The notes: generated by a model not told the origin, from the letters alone. A DNA stretch of 37,690 nucleotides from Sulfurovum sp. (GCA_021647715.1 JAKIUE010000010.1:1-37690), one strand, 5' to 3'. Shown: positions 24,755-33,136, numbered from the stretch's first letter. Translations and numbers: made by a program.

Positions 24755-25501
24755 ATGAAAATACTTATGATACACAATTCAGGTAACGTTGGTAAAAGCC
24801 TCATCACCCGTGAGGTTTTTTATCAAAATTTTACCAGTGAGAACAAAATGGTTTTAGAGATTGAGTCCCGAAATGCTTCATCCTCTAGCTTCAATATCAA
24901 TGTAGTGCGGATAGATTTTGATAAGCCCACCGCCCTTCAAGACCTTACCCAATACGGCATCATCTACGATGACTATATTTTAGATGTGGGCTCATCAGAG
25001 ATTAAGGACTTCTTACAAGCCATTGAGCAGAGTCGTGAGATACTCGATGAGTTTGACATTATCATTATTCCCACCATTAAAGACCAAAAAATTATACCAG
25101 ATACCAAAAAGACGATGATGATAATGCGATTACTAGGACACGAGAAGAAGGTGCAAGTACTTTTTAACCGTATCACAAATCCATCAACGATAGGAGAGGA
25201 TTTTGAGAGTCTATTTTCTTGGGCAAAAAAAGAGAAGTTTTCTTTGAGCCCAAGTCTCTACCTTTCCGACTATACAGAATCAACCAATGATCTCATCAAA
25301 CACAAACGACTCTCTTCTGAAGTGCTTAAAGACACCACAGACTACCGTGCACTTGCTATCAGGTACCATCAAGAAGGTGATACACTAAAGTCGCGTAAAG
25401 CCTCTAATGCATTACTCACGCAACGCATTGCAAAAAGTCTTCATACTGATGCAGTGACACTCTTTGAGAAGTTCAAAACTATCGTGGAGACTTCCACGTG
25501 A
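24755..25501 (+). CDS. ParA/StbB-like ATPase with an atypical P-loop
   Basis: This 248-residue P-loop ATPase begins MKILMIHNSGNVGKSLITRE. The motif NSGNVGKS at residues 8-15 keeps the catalytic GK[ST] lysine but lacks the extra signature lysine of ParA/MinD proteins. Later segments (YILDVGSSEIKDF and FDIIIIPTIKDQK) match the switch strands of that fold. The ATG at 24755 has AGGAG seven bases upstream. It overlaps the next gene as GTGA. Comparable small ATPases (StbB, MobD, TraL) assist plasmid transfer or placement; this role is inferred from position. Confidence 0.7.
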   Translation: MKILMIHNSGNVGKSLITREVFYQNFTSENKMVLEIESRNASSSSFNINVVRIDFDKPTALQDLTQYGIIYDDYILDVGSSEIKDFLQAIEQSREILDEFDIIIIPTIKDQKIIPDTKKTMMIMRLLGHEKKVQVLFNRITNPSTIGEDFESLFSWAKKEKFSLSPSLYLSDYTESTNDLIKHKRLSSEVLKDTTDYRALAIRYHQEGDTLKSRKASNALLTQRIAKSLHTDAVTLFEKFKTIVETST

Positions 25502-26271
25502 CAGAGAAGAAAATAGAAGTACTCTTTAATGAGTCAATTGTCATTGGGAACCTATTGGAAAAGAACCTCCACGACTTTGACAAAAGTCAACACGCTATCA
25601 ATGCAGTCTATGCAAATGTTGATGCCTTAACGCAGACTATTGAACATCTTTCTCTTTACAGCGAGCAGATCAAACAAGACGAATCCAAGAGGTTTGCTGA
25701 TGAGATAAAAGAACAGGTGAACCGTTATCATAGAGCTCTTCAAGACGTTAATCTTGATACATCCTCCATAGAAGAGATGATTGAAACCTATGATACTACC
25801 GTGAAAGCACAAATAGTTAAGCTTGAAGAAAGTGCTCATATCATTTCGAAGACCATTGATGCAAAGGGTGATGCCATTATTGCTGCTGCAAGCATACTTA
25901 AGCGAAGTAAGATTGGTACCATGTGGAGCCTAACTATGTTTGGTACAGGCTTAGTGGCGGGAGCACTGTTTTTATCTGCTTATCCTATTGCTCAGATTTC
26001 TAAAACATTTTATCTAGACTTAAAGGAGAGAGATGCATCTATACAAACCATAAAAGAACAATATAAAACAAATGCAGAGACCTTAGCTTTCTTAGAAAAG
26101 TACGGTATCACCATAAAGCATAATATAACAGATGACAGTTGGACACAACGCTCATTACGCTTTGCACCCATGGTGCTTTTTTCAAAAGACAGAGTGATTT
26201 TAACGGATGAGATAAAGCAATACACTCGAATTATATTTAACAAACACAAGGAGATAGATGATGATTTTTGA
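25498..26271 (+). CDS. Coiled-coil membrane protein, third gene of the stb-like operon
   Basis: This 257-residue protein has a long helical N-terminal region (about 1-135, heptad-like), a membrane segment at about 141-165 (TMWSLTMFGTGLVAGALFLS), a second coiled stretch and a polar C-terminus. The GTG start overlaps the stop of the ATPase gene. Mobilization proteins of similar build (for example MobE or StbC types) sit after a ParA-like ATPase in some MOB regions. The exact family is not recognised. It may tether the ATPase or relaxosome to the membrane. Confidence 0.62.
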   Translation: MTEKKIEVLFNESIVIGNLLEKNLHDFDKSQHAINAVYANVDALTQTIEHLSLYSEQIKQDESKRFADEIKEQVNRYHRALQDVNLDTSSIEEMIETYDTTVKAQIVKLEESAHIISKTIDAKGDAIIAAASILKRSKIGTMWSLTMFGTGLVAGALFLSAYPIAQISKTFYLDLKERDASIQTIKEQYKTNAETLAFLEKYGITIKHNITDDSWTQRSLRFAPMVLFSKDRVILTDEIKQYTRIIFNKHKEIDDDF

Positions 26272-26521
26272 ATTTAAAAAAGATACTATATACCCAACTG
26301 TTGGGTATATTATTAACACATCCAAAGAGTGTAGTAGAACTATGCACCCCAAAGGTGTCAAAAGTCGTATGACCTATAAGCTCTATGATGCATACGGCAT
26401 CCTTTGCAGTGAGCACATAACCACAACAAAAGGTTGGCTAAAATTAATTGCCAGAGATATGCACAAGATGCAAAGTGGCTCAGTAGAATCGGTTTGCTAC
26501 ACTCATCCTTATCGAAGATAG
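26261..26521 (+). CDS. Small protein of unknown function
   Basis: This 86-residue basic protein (FEFKKDTIYPTVGYIINTSK, later TYKLYDAYGILCSEH) has four cysteines spread without a zinc-finger pattern and no membrane segment. AAGGAG lies seven bases before the ATG at 26261. It overlaps the end of the preceding gene by 11 bases, so it is the fourth member of that operon. No function can be assigned. Confidence 0.6.
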   Translation: MIFEFKKDTIYPTVGYIINTSKECSRTMHPKGVKSRMTYKLYDAYGILCSEHITTTKGWLKLIARDMHKMQSGSVESVCYTHPYRR

Positions 26522-26581
26522 TTGTCACTTTTAGTGAGATATATTTTGAAATATTAAATCTATAAATACAATAATATACCA

Positions 26582-26616
26582 TTAAATTAAACTTGTAAGT
26601 CTAATTTAACTATAAT
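26582..26616 (+). promoter_or_regulatory. 28-bp palindromic operator and -10 box before the AAA-DUF4143 gene
   Basis: Bases 26582-26609 form a near-perfect palindrome: arms TTAAATTA and TAATTTAA plus ACTT and AAGT around a central GT, with one mismatched pair. It ends one base before a perfect TATAAT (26611-26616) and so covers the -35 zone. AAGGAG follows at 26623-26628. This is the layout of a tightly repressed promoter with a dimeric repressor. Confidence 0.65.
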
Positions 26617-26633
26617 GCACCTAAGGAGTTACT

Positions 26634-27824
26634 ATGTTAGATGAACTTAGAGAGTATCAAAGAAAGATATTTCAAAAAAATAATTTTAGTTACGAGAGGT
26701 ACTTTCACCATACTATTGACCTTGAGCAAAAACTTGTTGGGATAGTTGGGGCAAGAGGCGTAGGCAAGACGACATTTTTAATACAGTATCTTAAAAAGCT
26801 TGACCTACCTTTTAGTAAAAAACTTTATATCTCTGCTGATACTATTAATATACCTTCTTTATTTGATGTAGCCGAAGCTTTTTCCAAAGAAGAAGGTGAA
26901 GTTTTAGTTATCGATGAAATACATAAATATCATAACTTTGAAATAGAACTCAAAAAGATTTATGACATTTTAGATTTAAAAGTCATTTTCTCTGGTTCAT
27001 CTGCACTTCAAATAGACCATGCAAAAGCAGACTTGAGTAGAAGAGCCATACTCTATCATGTTTATGGACTCTCTTTTAGAGAGTTTGTAGAACTATCTAA
27101 GGGTATAGAATTACCAAGCTATAGTTTAGATGAGATTCTCTCTAAACATGTAGATATAGCTTACGGATTGTTGGAAAAGTTTAACTTGACACTACTTTTT
27201 AGAGAATATCTAAAGAACGGGTATTATCCTTTTTATTTTGAAGACAAAGAGAACTATCTCGTAAGACTCAATGAGACGATTAATACGGTGATAGAAGTAG
27301 ATATTCCTTCCGTTTTTCCTATAGAGTATGATAGTATAGCCAATATCAAAAAACTTGTCAGGCTGGTATGTATTTCTCATCCCTATACCCCAAATATTAA
27401 AGAGCTACTTGCTCGTATGGATATGGGAGACAACTATAAGGGGCTTTACAGATTTTTAGACTATTTACATAAAGCCAAGGTACTCAATGTTATGCGTGCA
27501 AGTACTAAAGGTGACAACATCTTCACTAAACCAGAAAAGGTTTATTTGAACAATACAAATTTACACCATACATACTGCGAAAGCCACCAAAGTGGTACGT
27601 TAAGAGAAGTATTTTTTGCCAGTATGCTAAATGATAGGTATCGTCTGAGCATTCCTAAAAAAGGAGACTTTTTAGTAAATGAGAAATATTTGTTTGAGGT
27701 TGGAGGAAAGTCTAAAGGGTTCAAGCAAATCAAGGATTTACCAAATTCTTATGTAGTAGCAGACGATATAGAGATAGGTAGCGGCAATAAGATACCCCTA
27801 TGGTTATTTGGGTTTATGTATTAA
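26634..27824 (+). CDS. AAA ATPase with DUF4143 C-terminal domain
   Basis: This 396-residue protein belongs to the large family of P-loop ATPases with a C-terminal DUF4143 region. Walker A GARGVGKT is at residues 39-46 and Walker B VLVIDE at 90-95. An SGSSALQ segment (sensor-like) and the winged-helix region IKELLARMDMGDN...YRFLDYL follow, with a nuclease-like tail containing YLFEVGGKSKGFKQI. The family is common and poorly understood. It is the last gene of the element, behind its own palindromic promoter, the usual place for cargo. A defence or maintenance role is possible but unproven. Confidence 0.8.
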   Translation: MLDELREYQRKIFQKNNFSYERYFHHTIDLEQKLVGIVGARGVGKTTFLIQYLKKLDLPFSKKLYISADTINIPSLFDVAEAFSKEEGEVLVIDEIHKYHNFEIELKKIYDILDLKVIFSGSSALQIDHAKADLSRRAILYHVYGLSFREFVELSKGIELPSYSLDEILSKHVDIAYGLLEKFNLTLLFREYLKNGYYPFYFEDKENYLVRLNETINTVIEVDIPSVFPIEYDSIANIKKLVRLVCISHPYTPNIKELLARMDMGDNYKGLYRFLDYLHKAKVLNVMRASTKGDNIFTKPEKVYLNNTNLHHTYCESHQSGTLREVFFASMLNDRYRLSIPKKGDFLVNEKYLFEVGGKSKGFKQIKDLPNSYVVADDIEIGSGNKIPLWLFGFMY

Positions 27825-27859
27825 GAATAAGTATGAGCTATAAATAAAGTCACTTAAAA

Positions 27860-27881
27860 TTTTAGGGGGTTCTTTAGGGGG
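27860..27881 (+). promoter_or_regulatory. Right-end integrase arm-type sites
   Basis: TTTAGGGGG occurs at 27861-27869 and again at 27873-27881, a 12-base period. The same motif and period occur beside attL at 4081-4099. The pair lies 44 bases inside attR. Arm-site function is inferred. Confidence 0.6.
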
Positions 27882-27924
27882 CTATTGCATTTAGTACCTT
27901 AACGAGTATGACAATAGCGTTATC

Positions 27925-27949
27925 TTCAATTCCCCTCACCTCCACCAAA
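27925..27949 (+). repeat. attR core: right 25-bp att repeat
   Basis: The 25 bases are identical to 3947-3971 in ssrA, including the CCTCCACCA end. No other tmRNA sequence is present here, so it marks the right border of the element and not a second ssrA copy. Confidence 0.95.
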
Positions 27950-28043
27950 AAATACTTCATCAGAATCATTCTTGCTAAAATCTCTTATTTTAAGTAAATA
28001 GAGTATACAATTTGAACCTATAAATAAAAAAAGAAAGAATTTT

Positions 28044-28481
28044 GTGAGAATACAAAGCCCTGATGATGAGAAATATTTTAAAGATATTACATTAAACCAT
28101 ATTCTTGATGAGATTTCTAATGAAACTAAAAAGCATCCAACAAAACCAGCTTACGCTTACGAAGAAGATAAGCCTCAAAAAAGATTTTTTATTCAACTTC
28201 TTTTTTTTGGTATTGTACCCATACTATTATTACTATTTTTCTTTGTACCCATAAAGCAAATAAAAAAGATCGTAACAAAACCTTCTAACACTGCACCTAC
28301 ACAAACAAAAATAGTGTACAAACAAAATAAAAAAGAGCTACCTAATAAAGTAGAACCTAGAAAAGACGTAGCTATTGAAAAATCTAAAATAATTAAGATA
28401 GTTCCTAAAAAAACAAAACCTCCAACAGAGAGCATACGAAAAAAAGCAAAAAATAATTTATTAAAACAAATGAAAATATAA
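28044..28481 (+). CDS. Single-pass membrane protein with lysine/proline-rich tail, unknown function
   Basis: This 145-residue protein has a polar N-terminus, one membrane segment at about 50-70 (FFIQLLFFGIVPILLLLFFF) and a very basic tail rich in lysine, proline and threonine. The topology resembles the N-terminal parts of TonB- or SPOR-type envelope proteins, but no domain is recognisable. A GTG start at 28044 follows a weak AAGAAAG. It is the first chromosomal gene after the element. It is probably genuine, with unknown function. Confidence 0.6.
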   Translation: MRIQSPDDEKYFKDITLNHILDEISNETKKHPTKPAYAYEEDKPQKRFFIQLLFFGIVPILLLLFFFVPIKQIKKIVTKPSNTAPTQTKIVYKQNKKELPNKVEPRKDVAIEKSKIIKIVPKKTKPPTESIRKKAKNNLLKQMKI

Positions 28482-28605
28482 TACTTTAGTGCACCTCTAC
28501 TTTTTTATCCATTTACCTACTTTATCCTTTTGACTTTTTTTGACATAAATACACTACACTTCTGCAAATAAACAAGCACTATTATTGGGCTATTAGGAGT
28601 GTATC

Positions 28606-28854
28606 TTGCAGAAAACAGCATTGGATAGAATCAATGAAAGAGTAAATATACTGAATCAAATGAATCAAATTGAGTCTAAACAAATTAAACTAGAATTAAC
28701 GTATGTCGCCATTGAAAATGATTATGCACAAACAGACAATGCAGCTGACTATAAATACCATGATGCACTACAAGATATTGAATTAAAAATGTCTATATTT
28801 GAAGAACAATATAACTATCTGCAAAGAAAACTCACCAATCTAGGAAGACGTTAA
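28606..28854 (+). CDS. Small coiled-coil protein, unknown function
   Basis: This 82-residue helical protein (LDRINERVNILNQMNQIESK...) has glutamine- and isoleucine-rich heptads, no cysteines and no membrane segment. The start is TTG at 28606, supported by AGGAG six bases upstream; the next ATG would remove 18 residues and has no ribosome site. It converges with alr, leaving eight bases between them. Function unknown. Confidence 0.6.
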   Translation: MQKTALDRINERVNILNQMNQIESKQIKLELTYVAIENDYAQTDNAADYKYHDALQDIELKMSIFEEQYNYLQRKLTNLGRR

Positions 28855-28862
28855 CACAAAGG

Positions 28863-29867
28863 TTATTCCACTCTTCTTTCAATCTTTTCATCTAATGCAG
28901 TCATTATTTCATACGAAATGGTATCTAACTGTTTTGCAGCTGTTTGGGCATTATCCATGATACATACCTCTTCTTTATTTCCCTCTAGAGATATAAAATC
29001 CATAGAGACACGTCCTATAATGGGTTGATTTTGTGCTGTAATATAAGGACTATATTTCACACCTCTGAACCAACCATCACCATAGCCTAAAGCATAAGTA
29101 GAAACTATCATTTCTTTCTTTGTTACAAAATCACCACCATAGCCTATTTGCTGACCAGTCTTTAATTTACGGGTAGATACCTTTTTTGCATGTAGAGAAA
29201 GTACTGGTTTTAACTCTATTTTATCAAATACCTCTGATAATTCATTGTACCCATATGCGCCTATACCTACACGTACCAAATCCTCATCAAACACTTTAGC
29301 TCTCAATATAGAAGCTGAATTGTATGCATGAAAACGTATATCTTTCATTCCTCTAGCTTTTACCTTTTCTTTAATACTTTCAAAGTTTTTCTTTTGCCAA
29401 AACCATTGCGAACCAAGTGCGTCAGCTGATCTGAAATGTGTCATCACCCCTATAAGTTTTAGCCCTTGTTTCTCAATCATCTCTAATGCTTTACCTAATT
29501 CATCTATAGTAATGCCATTTCTATGCATGCCTGTATCAATTTTTAGTTCTACTTTTGCACCTTTTTGTGCACAACTAATATCTTCTAAACTATTAATGGC
29601 ATAAGAAAATTTCTCATGATTGACGATGCTATCACCTAAAATTAGTATGTTTTTAAAATATTTTTCTATTGTTTTAGCTTCACTTGTTTTTCTCACTATT
29701 GCATGCTTTATGCCAAACTCAGATGATAATTCTGCCATGATTTCTAGCCCATGTCCGTATGCATTGTCTTTTAGTACAATCGCTATTTTATCTACTGAGC
29801 CAGTTTGAAGAGCTATTTGGTTAAGATTATGAAAGAAATGTTGTCTGTTTATTTTGATAAATGCCAT
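28863..29867 (-). CDS. alr: Alanine racemase
   Basis: This PLP enzyme interconverts L- and D-alanine for peptidoglycan. The cofactor lysine is K33 in [12 protein letters not shown], and later family segments are clear: [31 protein letters not shown] (catalytic tyrosine region) and GRVSMDF. At 334 residues it is slightly shorter than E. coli Alr (359), as in other Campylobacterota. It is divergent from aguA. Confidence 0.95.
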   Translation of the reverse strand: MAFIKINRQHFFHNLNQIALQTGSVDKIAIVLKDNAYGHGLEIMAELSSEFGIKHAIVRKTSEAKTIEKYFKNILILGDSIVNHEKFSYAINSLEDISCAQKGAKVELKIDTGMHRNGITIDELGKALEMIEKQGLKLIGVMTHFRSADALGSQWFWQKKNFESIKEKVKARGMKDIRFHAYNSASILRAKVFDEDLVRVGIGAYGYNELSEVFDKIELKPVLSLHAKKVSTRKLKTGQQIGYGGDFVTKKEMIVSTYALGYGDGWFRGVKYSPYITAQNQPIIGRVSMDFISLEGNKEEVCIMDNAQTAAKQLDTISYEIMTALDEKIERRVE

Positions 29868-29887
29868 GATTAGGATTATATCCTAAG

Positions 29888-29915
29888 AATTAGAAATTAG
29901 AAATTAGAAATTAGA
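29888..29915. repeat. Four tandem AATTAGA heptamers between alr and aguA
   Basis: AATTAGA is repeated four times without error at 29888-29915, ending just before the aguA ribosome site (AAGGTG) and about 20 bases from the alr start. Two or more inverted copies (TCTAATT) occur near 32550 at the end of the Nudix gene. Confidence 0.85.
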
Positions 29916-29929
29916 AATGAAGGTGAAAA

Positions 29930-30931
29930 ATGCGTAGAATGCCCGCAGAGTGGGAGAAACAACAGTGTGTGCTTATGAGCTTTCCTCATGAAAATACCGA
30001 CTGGGCAGAAGATAACCTCAATGATGCACTCTCTCCTTTTATACGCATCGCCCAAGCTATAGCATACAAGCAAGCTGTTTACATCATATGTCAAGATAAG
30101 GACAAAACTGCTTCACTCTTTTGCTCTACTAGAAATATGACCTTTATAGAGATTCCTACCAATGACACATGGATACGAGACTATGGATACATCAGCATAA
30201 AAGAAAAAGAACAAACAAAACTTCTTAACTTTACTTTTAATGGCTGGGGAGGTAAATTTGAAGCTTCTCTTGACAACAGTGTCAATACTATTTTACACCA
30301 AAAAGGTTACATGGGAACAACTGCTTTAGAAAGCATTGATTTTGTTCTTGAGGGTGGTTCTATAGAGAGTGATGGTGAGGGCACGATACTCACAACCTCA
30401 CAATGTCTTTGTCACACTAACAGAAACAAGGGACTTAATAAGAAAGAGGTTGAAAAAAAACTTCAAGAGACACTAGGAGCACAAAGGTTTCTATGGCTTG
30501 ACTATGGATACTTAGCAGGAGATGATACAGACTCTCATGTAGACACATTAGCTCGTTTTGTCAATAGTCAGACAATACTTTATGTCAAGTGTAACAATAG
30601 TGATGATGAACATTATGTTGCACTACAAAAAATGGAAGCACAATTAAAAACATTTCAAACAAAAGAAGGAAGACCTTATAAACTCATAGCGTTGCCTATG
30701 ACAGATGACATCTATAATACTATGGGCAAAAGACTACCTGCCACCTATGCCAACTTTCTAATATGTAATAATGCACTACTCTACCCTACTTATAATGATA
30801 AAAATGACAAGACTGTTCATGAGATATTTAAAGTATTATTTCCAGATAGGGAGATAATCCCTATCAACTGTTTAAAACTTATAGAAGAAGGTGGTTCTTT
30901 GCATTGTTCTACAATGCAGGTGACATATTAA
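29930..30931 (+). CDS. aguA: Agmatine deiminase
   Basis: The enzyme hydrolyses agmatine to N-carbamoylputrescine and ammonia, the first step of the two-step route to putrescine. Conserved family segments are MPAEWEKQ at the N-terminus, NDTWIRDYGY, FVLEGGSIESDG, the SHVDTLARF histidine segment and the C-terminal GGSLHCSTMQ with the catalytic cysteine C326. Length 333 is normal for the short bacterial form. The ATG at 29930 follows AAGGTG. aguB lies 0.7 kb downstream on the same strand, with one opposite-strand gene between. Confidence 0.95.
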   Translation: MRRMPAEWEKQQCVLMSFPHENTDWAEDNLNDALSPFIRIAQAIAYKQAVYIICQDKDKTASLFCSTRNMTFIEIPTNDTWIRDYGYISIKEKEQTKLLNFTFNGWGGKFEASLDNSVNTILHQKGYMGTTALESIDFVLEGGSIESDGEGTILTTSQCLCHTNRNKGLNKKEVEKKLQETLGAQRFLWLDYGYLAGDDTDSHVDTLARFVNSQTILYVKCNNSDDEHYVALQKMEAQLKTFQTKEGRPYKLIALPMTDDIYNTMGKRLPATYANFLICNNALLYPTYNDKNDKTVHEIFKVLFPDREIIPINCLKLIEEGGSLHCSTMQVTY

Positions 30932-31552
30932 CTATTTAGCTCCAAAGTTTTGTGTCCAATAATGTGTATATCTTGTCCCCTCTTTTTCAACATGAGCCAT
31001 ACCTACATCTTTATATGCTGGGTTCATTAAGTTAGCACAATGTCCATCACTCTTAAGCCATGCATCCACAGCTTCCTGTGCTAAATCCTGATTTGTCCCT
31101 CCTGTAATATTTTCACCAATCGTTTTCCAACTTGAATATCCATTATTTTCAATACGTTCTTTAAGAATACTTTCTCTTCCAAGATTTTTAACTTCTGCTG
31201 TCCAGTCTGAAGAAGTTCCTGAACCATCATGTGAGAAAGTATTACTTTCTGCTAAGTCTTCACTATGTTCATATGCAGCTGCATAAAGTTCATCACTCCA
31301 TACTAACGAATTTACCGCTTTTTTAATACCTTCTTTTCCACAATTTTGTTGCTTAGCTCTTGCATTATTTATAGCTTCTAAATATCCTTGTTTGACACTA
31401 GATTCAATATCTGGTACATCAAAAGTTTTCGTATCATTCGATGAAGCTTCAGCATTTGGAATATGATTAGTTCTAAGAGTATCAAATTCGTCTACACCTC
31501 CACAACCAATTAACGTAAAACAAATGAGACTATAGAAAGCAATTTTTTTCAT
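30932..31552 (-). CDS. CAP/SCP-domain lipoprotein
   Basis: This 206-residue protein has a lipoprotein signal (MKKIAFYSLICFTLIGC, lipobox LIGC with the cysteine at 17). A CAP domain follows at about 55-205: LEAINNARAKQQNCG, the histidine-containing HSEDLAESNTFSHDG, GENITGG and a C-terminal HYWTQNFG. Such proteins are secreted or outer-membrane lipoproteins of mostly unknown role. Its stop abuts the aguA stop with no gap. It separates aguA from aguB. Confidence 0.9.
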   Translation of the reverse strand: MKKIAFYSLICFTLIGCGGVDEFDTLRTNHIPNAEASSNDTKTFDVPDIESSVKQGYLEAINNARAKQQNCGKEGIKKAVNSLVWSDELYAAAYEHSEDLAESNTFSHDGSGTSSDWTAEVKNLGRESILKERIENNGYSSWKTIGENITGGTNQDLAQEAVDAWLKSDGHCANLMNPAYKDVGMAHVEKEGTRYTHYWTQNFGAK

Positions 31553-31660
31553 ATTTTATCCTTTTAAATAGGTTTATTTTTTTCAACATTGTGTATTAAA
31601 TAGCATAACCTAAAAAATGTCAAAAATGTCAAAAGACTTCTAGTGATTTTTTGATACACT

Positions 31661-32545
31661 ATGCCTATGAAAACTGCACTCATCCAACAACAATATCATG
31701 ACAATAAAGAAAAAACTTTGCAAATCACAACAACACAAGTAGTTAAAGCTGCACAAAATGGAGCAACACTTGTCGTACTCCAAGAACTCCACCAAACAGA
31801 GTATTTCTGTCAATGTGAAGATACAAAGTTTTTCAATTATGCCGATAGTTTTCAAGACGACGTAGACTATTGGTCTAGTGTTGCAAAAGAAAATAATATT
31901 GTTCTTGTAACCTCACTCTTTGAAAAACGCACCGCTGGCCTCTACCATAACACATCCGTAATCTTTGAAAAAGATGGCTCTGTTGCAGGGAAATACCGAA
32001 AAATGCACATCCCTGATGACCCAGGCTTTTATGAGAAATTTTACTTCACACCTGGTGATTTAGGTTTTGAGCCTATACAAACATCTGTAGGTAAATTAGG
32101 CGTTCTTATCTGCTGGGATCAATGGTATCCTGAAGCTGCTCGTATCATGACACTCAAAGGTGCAGAAATACTCATCTACCCCACTGCCATCGGCTGGTTT
32201 GATGAAGATAGCATTGAAGAGAAACAAAGACAACTTGATAGCTGGGTAACCATACAACGTTCACATGCAATTGCCAATGCTATTCCTGTCATATCTTGTA
32301 ATAGAGTGGGTTTTGAAGATGATCCTAGTGGTGTTTTAAGTGGTACACATTTCTGGGGAAATAGTTTTATCTGTGGTGCACAAGGTGAGATATTAACACA
32401 AGCGACACAGAGTGAAGAGACTATTCTCTATGCAGAGTTAGCACATGAACGCACAAAAGAAGTAAGAGACATTTGGCCATTTTTACGTGACAGACGTATA
32501 GAAGAGTATGACTGTCTTCTCAAAAGGTATTGCGACAAAAATTAA
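31661..32545 (+). CDS. aguB: N-carbamoylputrescine amidase
   Basis: This nitrilase-fold enzyme converts N-carbamoylputrescine to putrescine, CO2 and ammonia, completing the agmatine route begun by AguA. The Glu-Lys-Cys triad reads E42 (LQELHQTEYF), K114 (KYRKMHIPDDPGFYEKFYF) and C151 (GVLICWDQWYPEAAR). Length 294 is typical. The first ATG (31661) or the second (31667) could be used; neither has a strong ribosome site. Identification is supported by aguA nearby. Confidence 0.94.
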   Translation: MPMKTALIQQQYHDNKEKTLQITTTQVVKAAQNGATLVVLQELHQTEYFCQCEDTKFFNYADSFQDDVDYWSSVAKENNIVLVTSLFEKRTAGLYHNTSVIFEKDGSVAGKYRKMHIPDDPGFYEKFYFTPGDLGFEPIQTSVGKLGVLICWDQWYPEAARIMTLKGAEILIYPTAIGWFDEDSIEEKQRQLDSWVTIQRSHAIANAIPVISCNRVGFEDDPSGVLSGTHFWGNSFICGAQGEILTQATQSEETILYAELAHERTKEVRDIWPFLRDRRIEEYDCLLKRYCDKN

Positions 32546-32550
32546 ATTTT

Positions 32551-33123
32551 CTAATTTCTAATTTTATCAAACCACCACATAAAGGCAAACATAAGTCCAG
32601 GTGTTTTTGCAATACTCTCATCATAAATAAATGCTTTTGCTTCTTCTCTAGAGAGATAAATAACTTCTATTTGCTCATCATCAATACCACCACCATCACT
32701 CGTTTTCATACTCTCTTCTACCTCAGCATAGTAGAGTCCCTGCTTACTCCCTGCAAATCCTACAGAAGTATGAAAAGCTGTAATTCTTTCTATATTCTCT
32801 GAGGCAACGCAAAAGCCACACTCTTCTTCTATCTCTTCTCTGGCTATCTCAAGTAAGGGAATGTCCTTGTCTACAATACCTGCACATAACTCTACTGTTA
32901 ATCCTATATTATTATTGAGATAAACTGCTGGTCTAAACTGTTTTACTAACACAAAGGCATCTTTATCTTTATGGTAAATTAAAATAGCTACAGAGTCATG
33001 AGCCTTAACTATCTCCCAATCTTTATCTATACCATCTTGCGTATAGGTTGCCAAATACGTATCTATATATTCTGAATTTTCTAAAGGATTTAATTTGAAA
33101 TTTTCTATTTTATTTTCGTGCAT
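32551..33123 (-). CDS. Nudix hydrolase (ADP-ribose/UDP-sugar pyrophosphatase type)
   Basis: This 190-residue Nudix protein resembles NUDT14/NudF-like nucleotide-sugar pyrophosphatases (KQFRPAVY, ELCAGIVD). The Nudix helix is AREEIEEECGF, in which the usual arginine of the REUxEExGU box seems shifted or replaced by glutamate while the metal-binding EE pair is kept. The start at 33123 is preferred because AGGAGG lies nine bases upstream; the longer frame to 33147 overlaps the preceding gene. It follows the M23 peptidase gene by 13 bases, probably as one transcript. The substrate is unknown. Confidence 0.88.
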   Translation of the reverse strand: MHENKIENFKLNPLENSEYIDTYLATYTQDGIDKDWEIVKAHDSVAILIYHKDKDAFVLVKQFRPAVYLNNNIGLTVELCAGIVDKDIPLLEIAREEIEEECGFCVASENIERITAFHTSVGFAGSKQGLYYAEVEESMKTSDGGGIDDEQIEVIYLSREEAKAFIYDESIAKTPGLMFAFMWWFDKIRN

Positions 33124-33136
33124 TTTATTATGCCTC

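Larger units (their letters stand above)
3947..27949. mobile_element. Integrative mobilizable element in ssrA carrying Dnd/Dpt phosphorothioation-restriction
   Basis: The element lies between perfect 25-bp repeats at 3947-3971 and 27925-27949, so the repeat unit is 23,978 bp. It opens with a P4-type integrase next to ssrA and contains dndCDE, dptFGH, a repressor/AlpA switch, a DnaB-like helicase, a probable Rep protein with iterons, a MobF relaxase, an stbABC-like trio and an AAA-DUF4143 ATPase. No coupling protein, VirB4 or pilus genes are present. It therefore probably moves with help from another conjugative element. Inside, the dpt and replication genes look more AT-rich than the relaxase and stb-like genes, which suggests modular assembly. 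Confidence 0.93.

Noticed and set aside
27925-27969. Second tmRNA or tRNA gene at the right junction
   Set aside because: Only 25 bases match ssrA; no acceptor partner, tag frame or T-arm 5' half is present.
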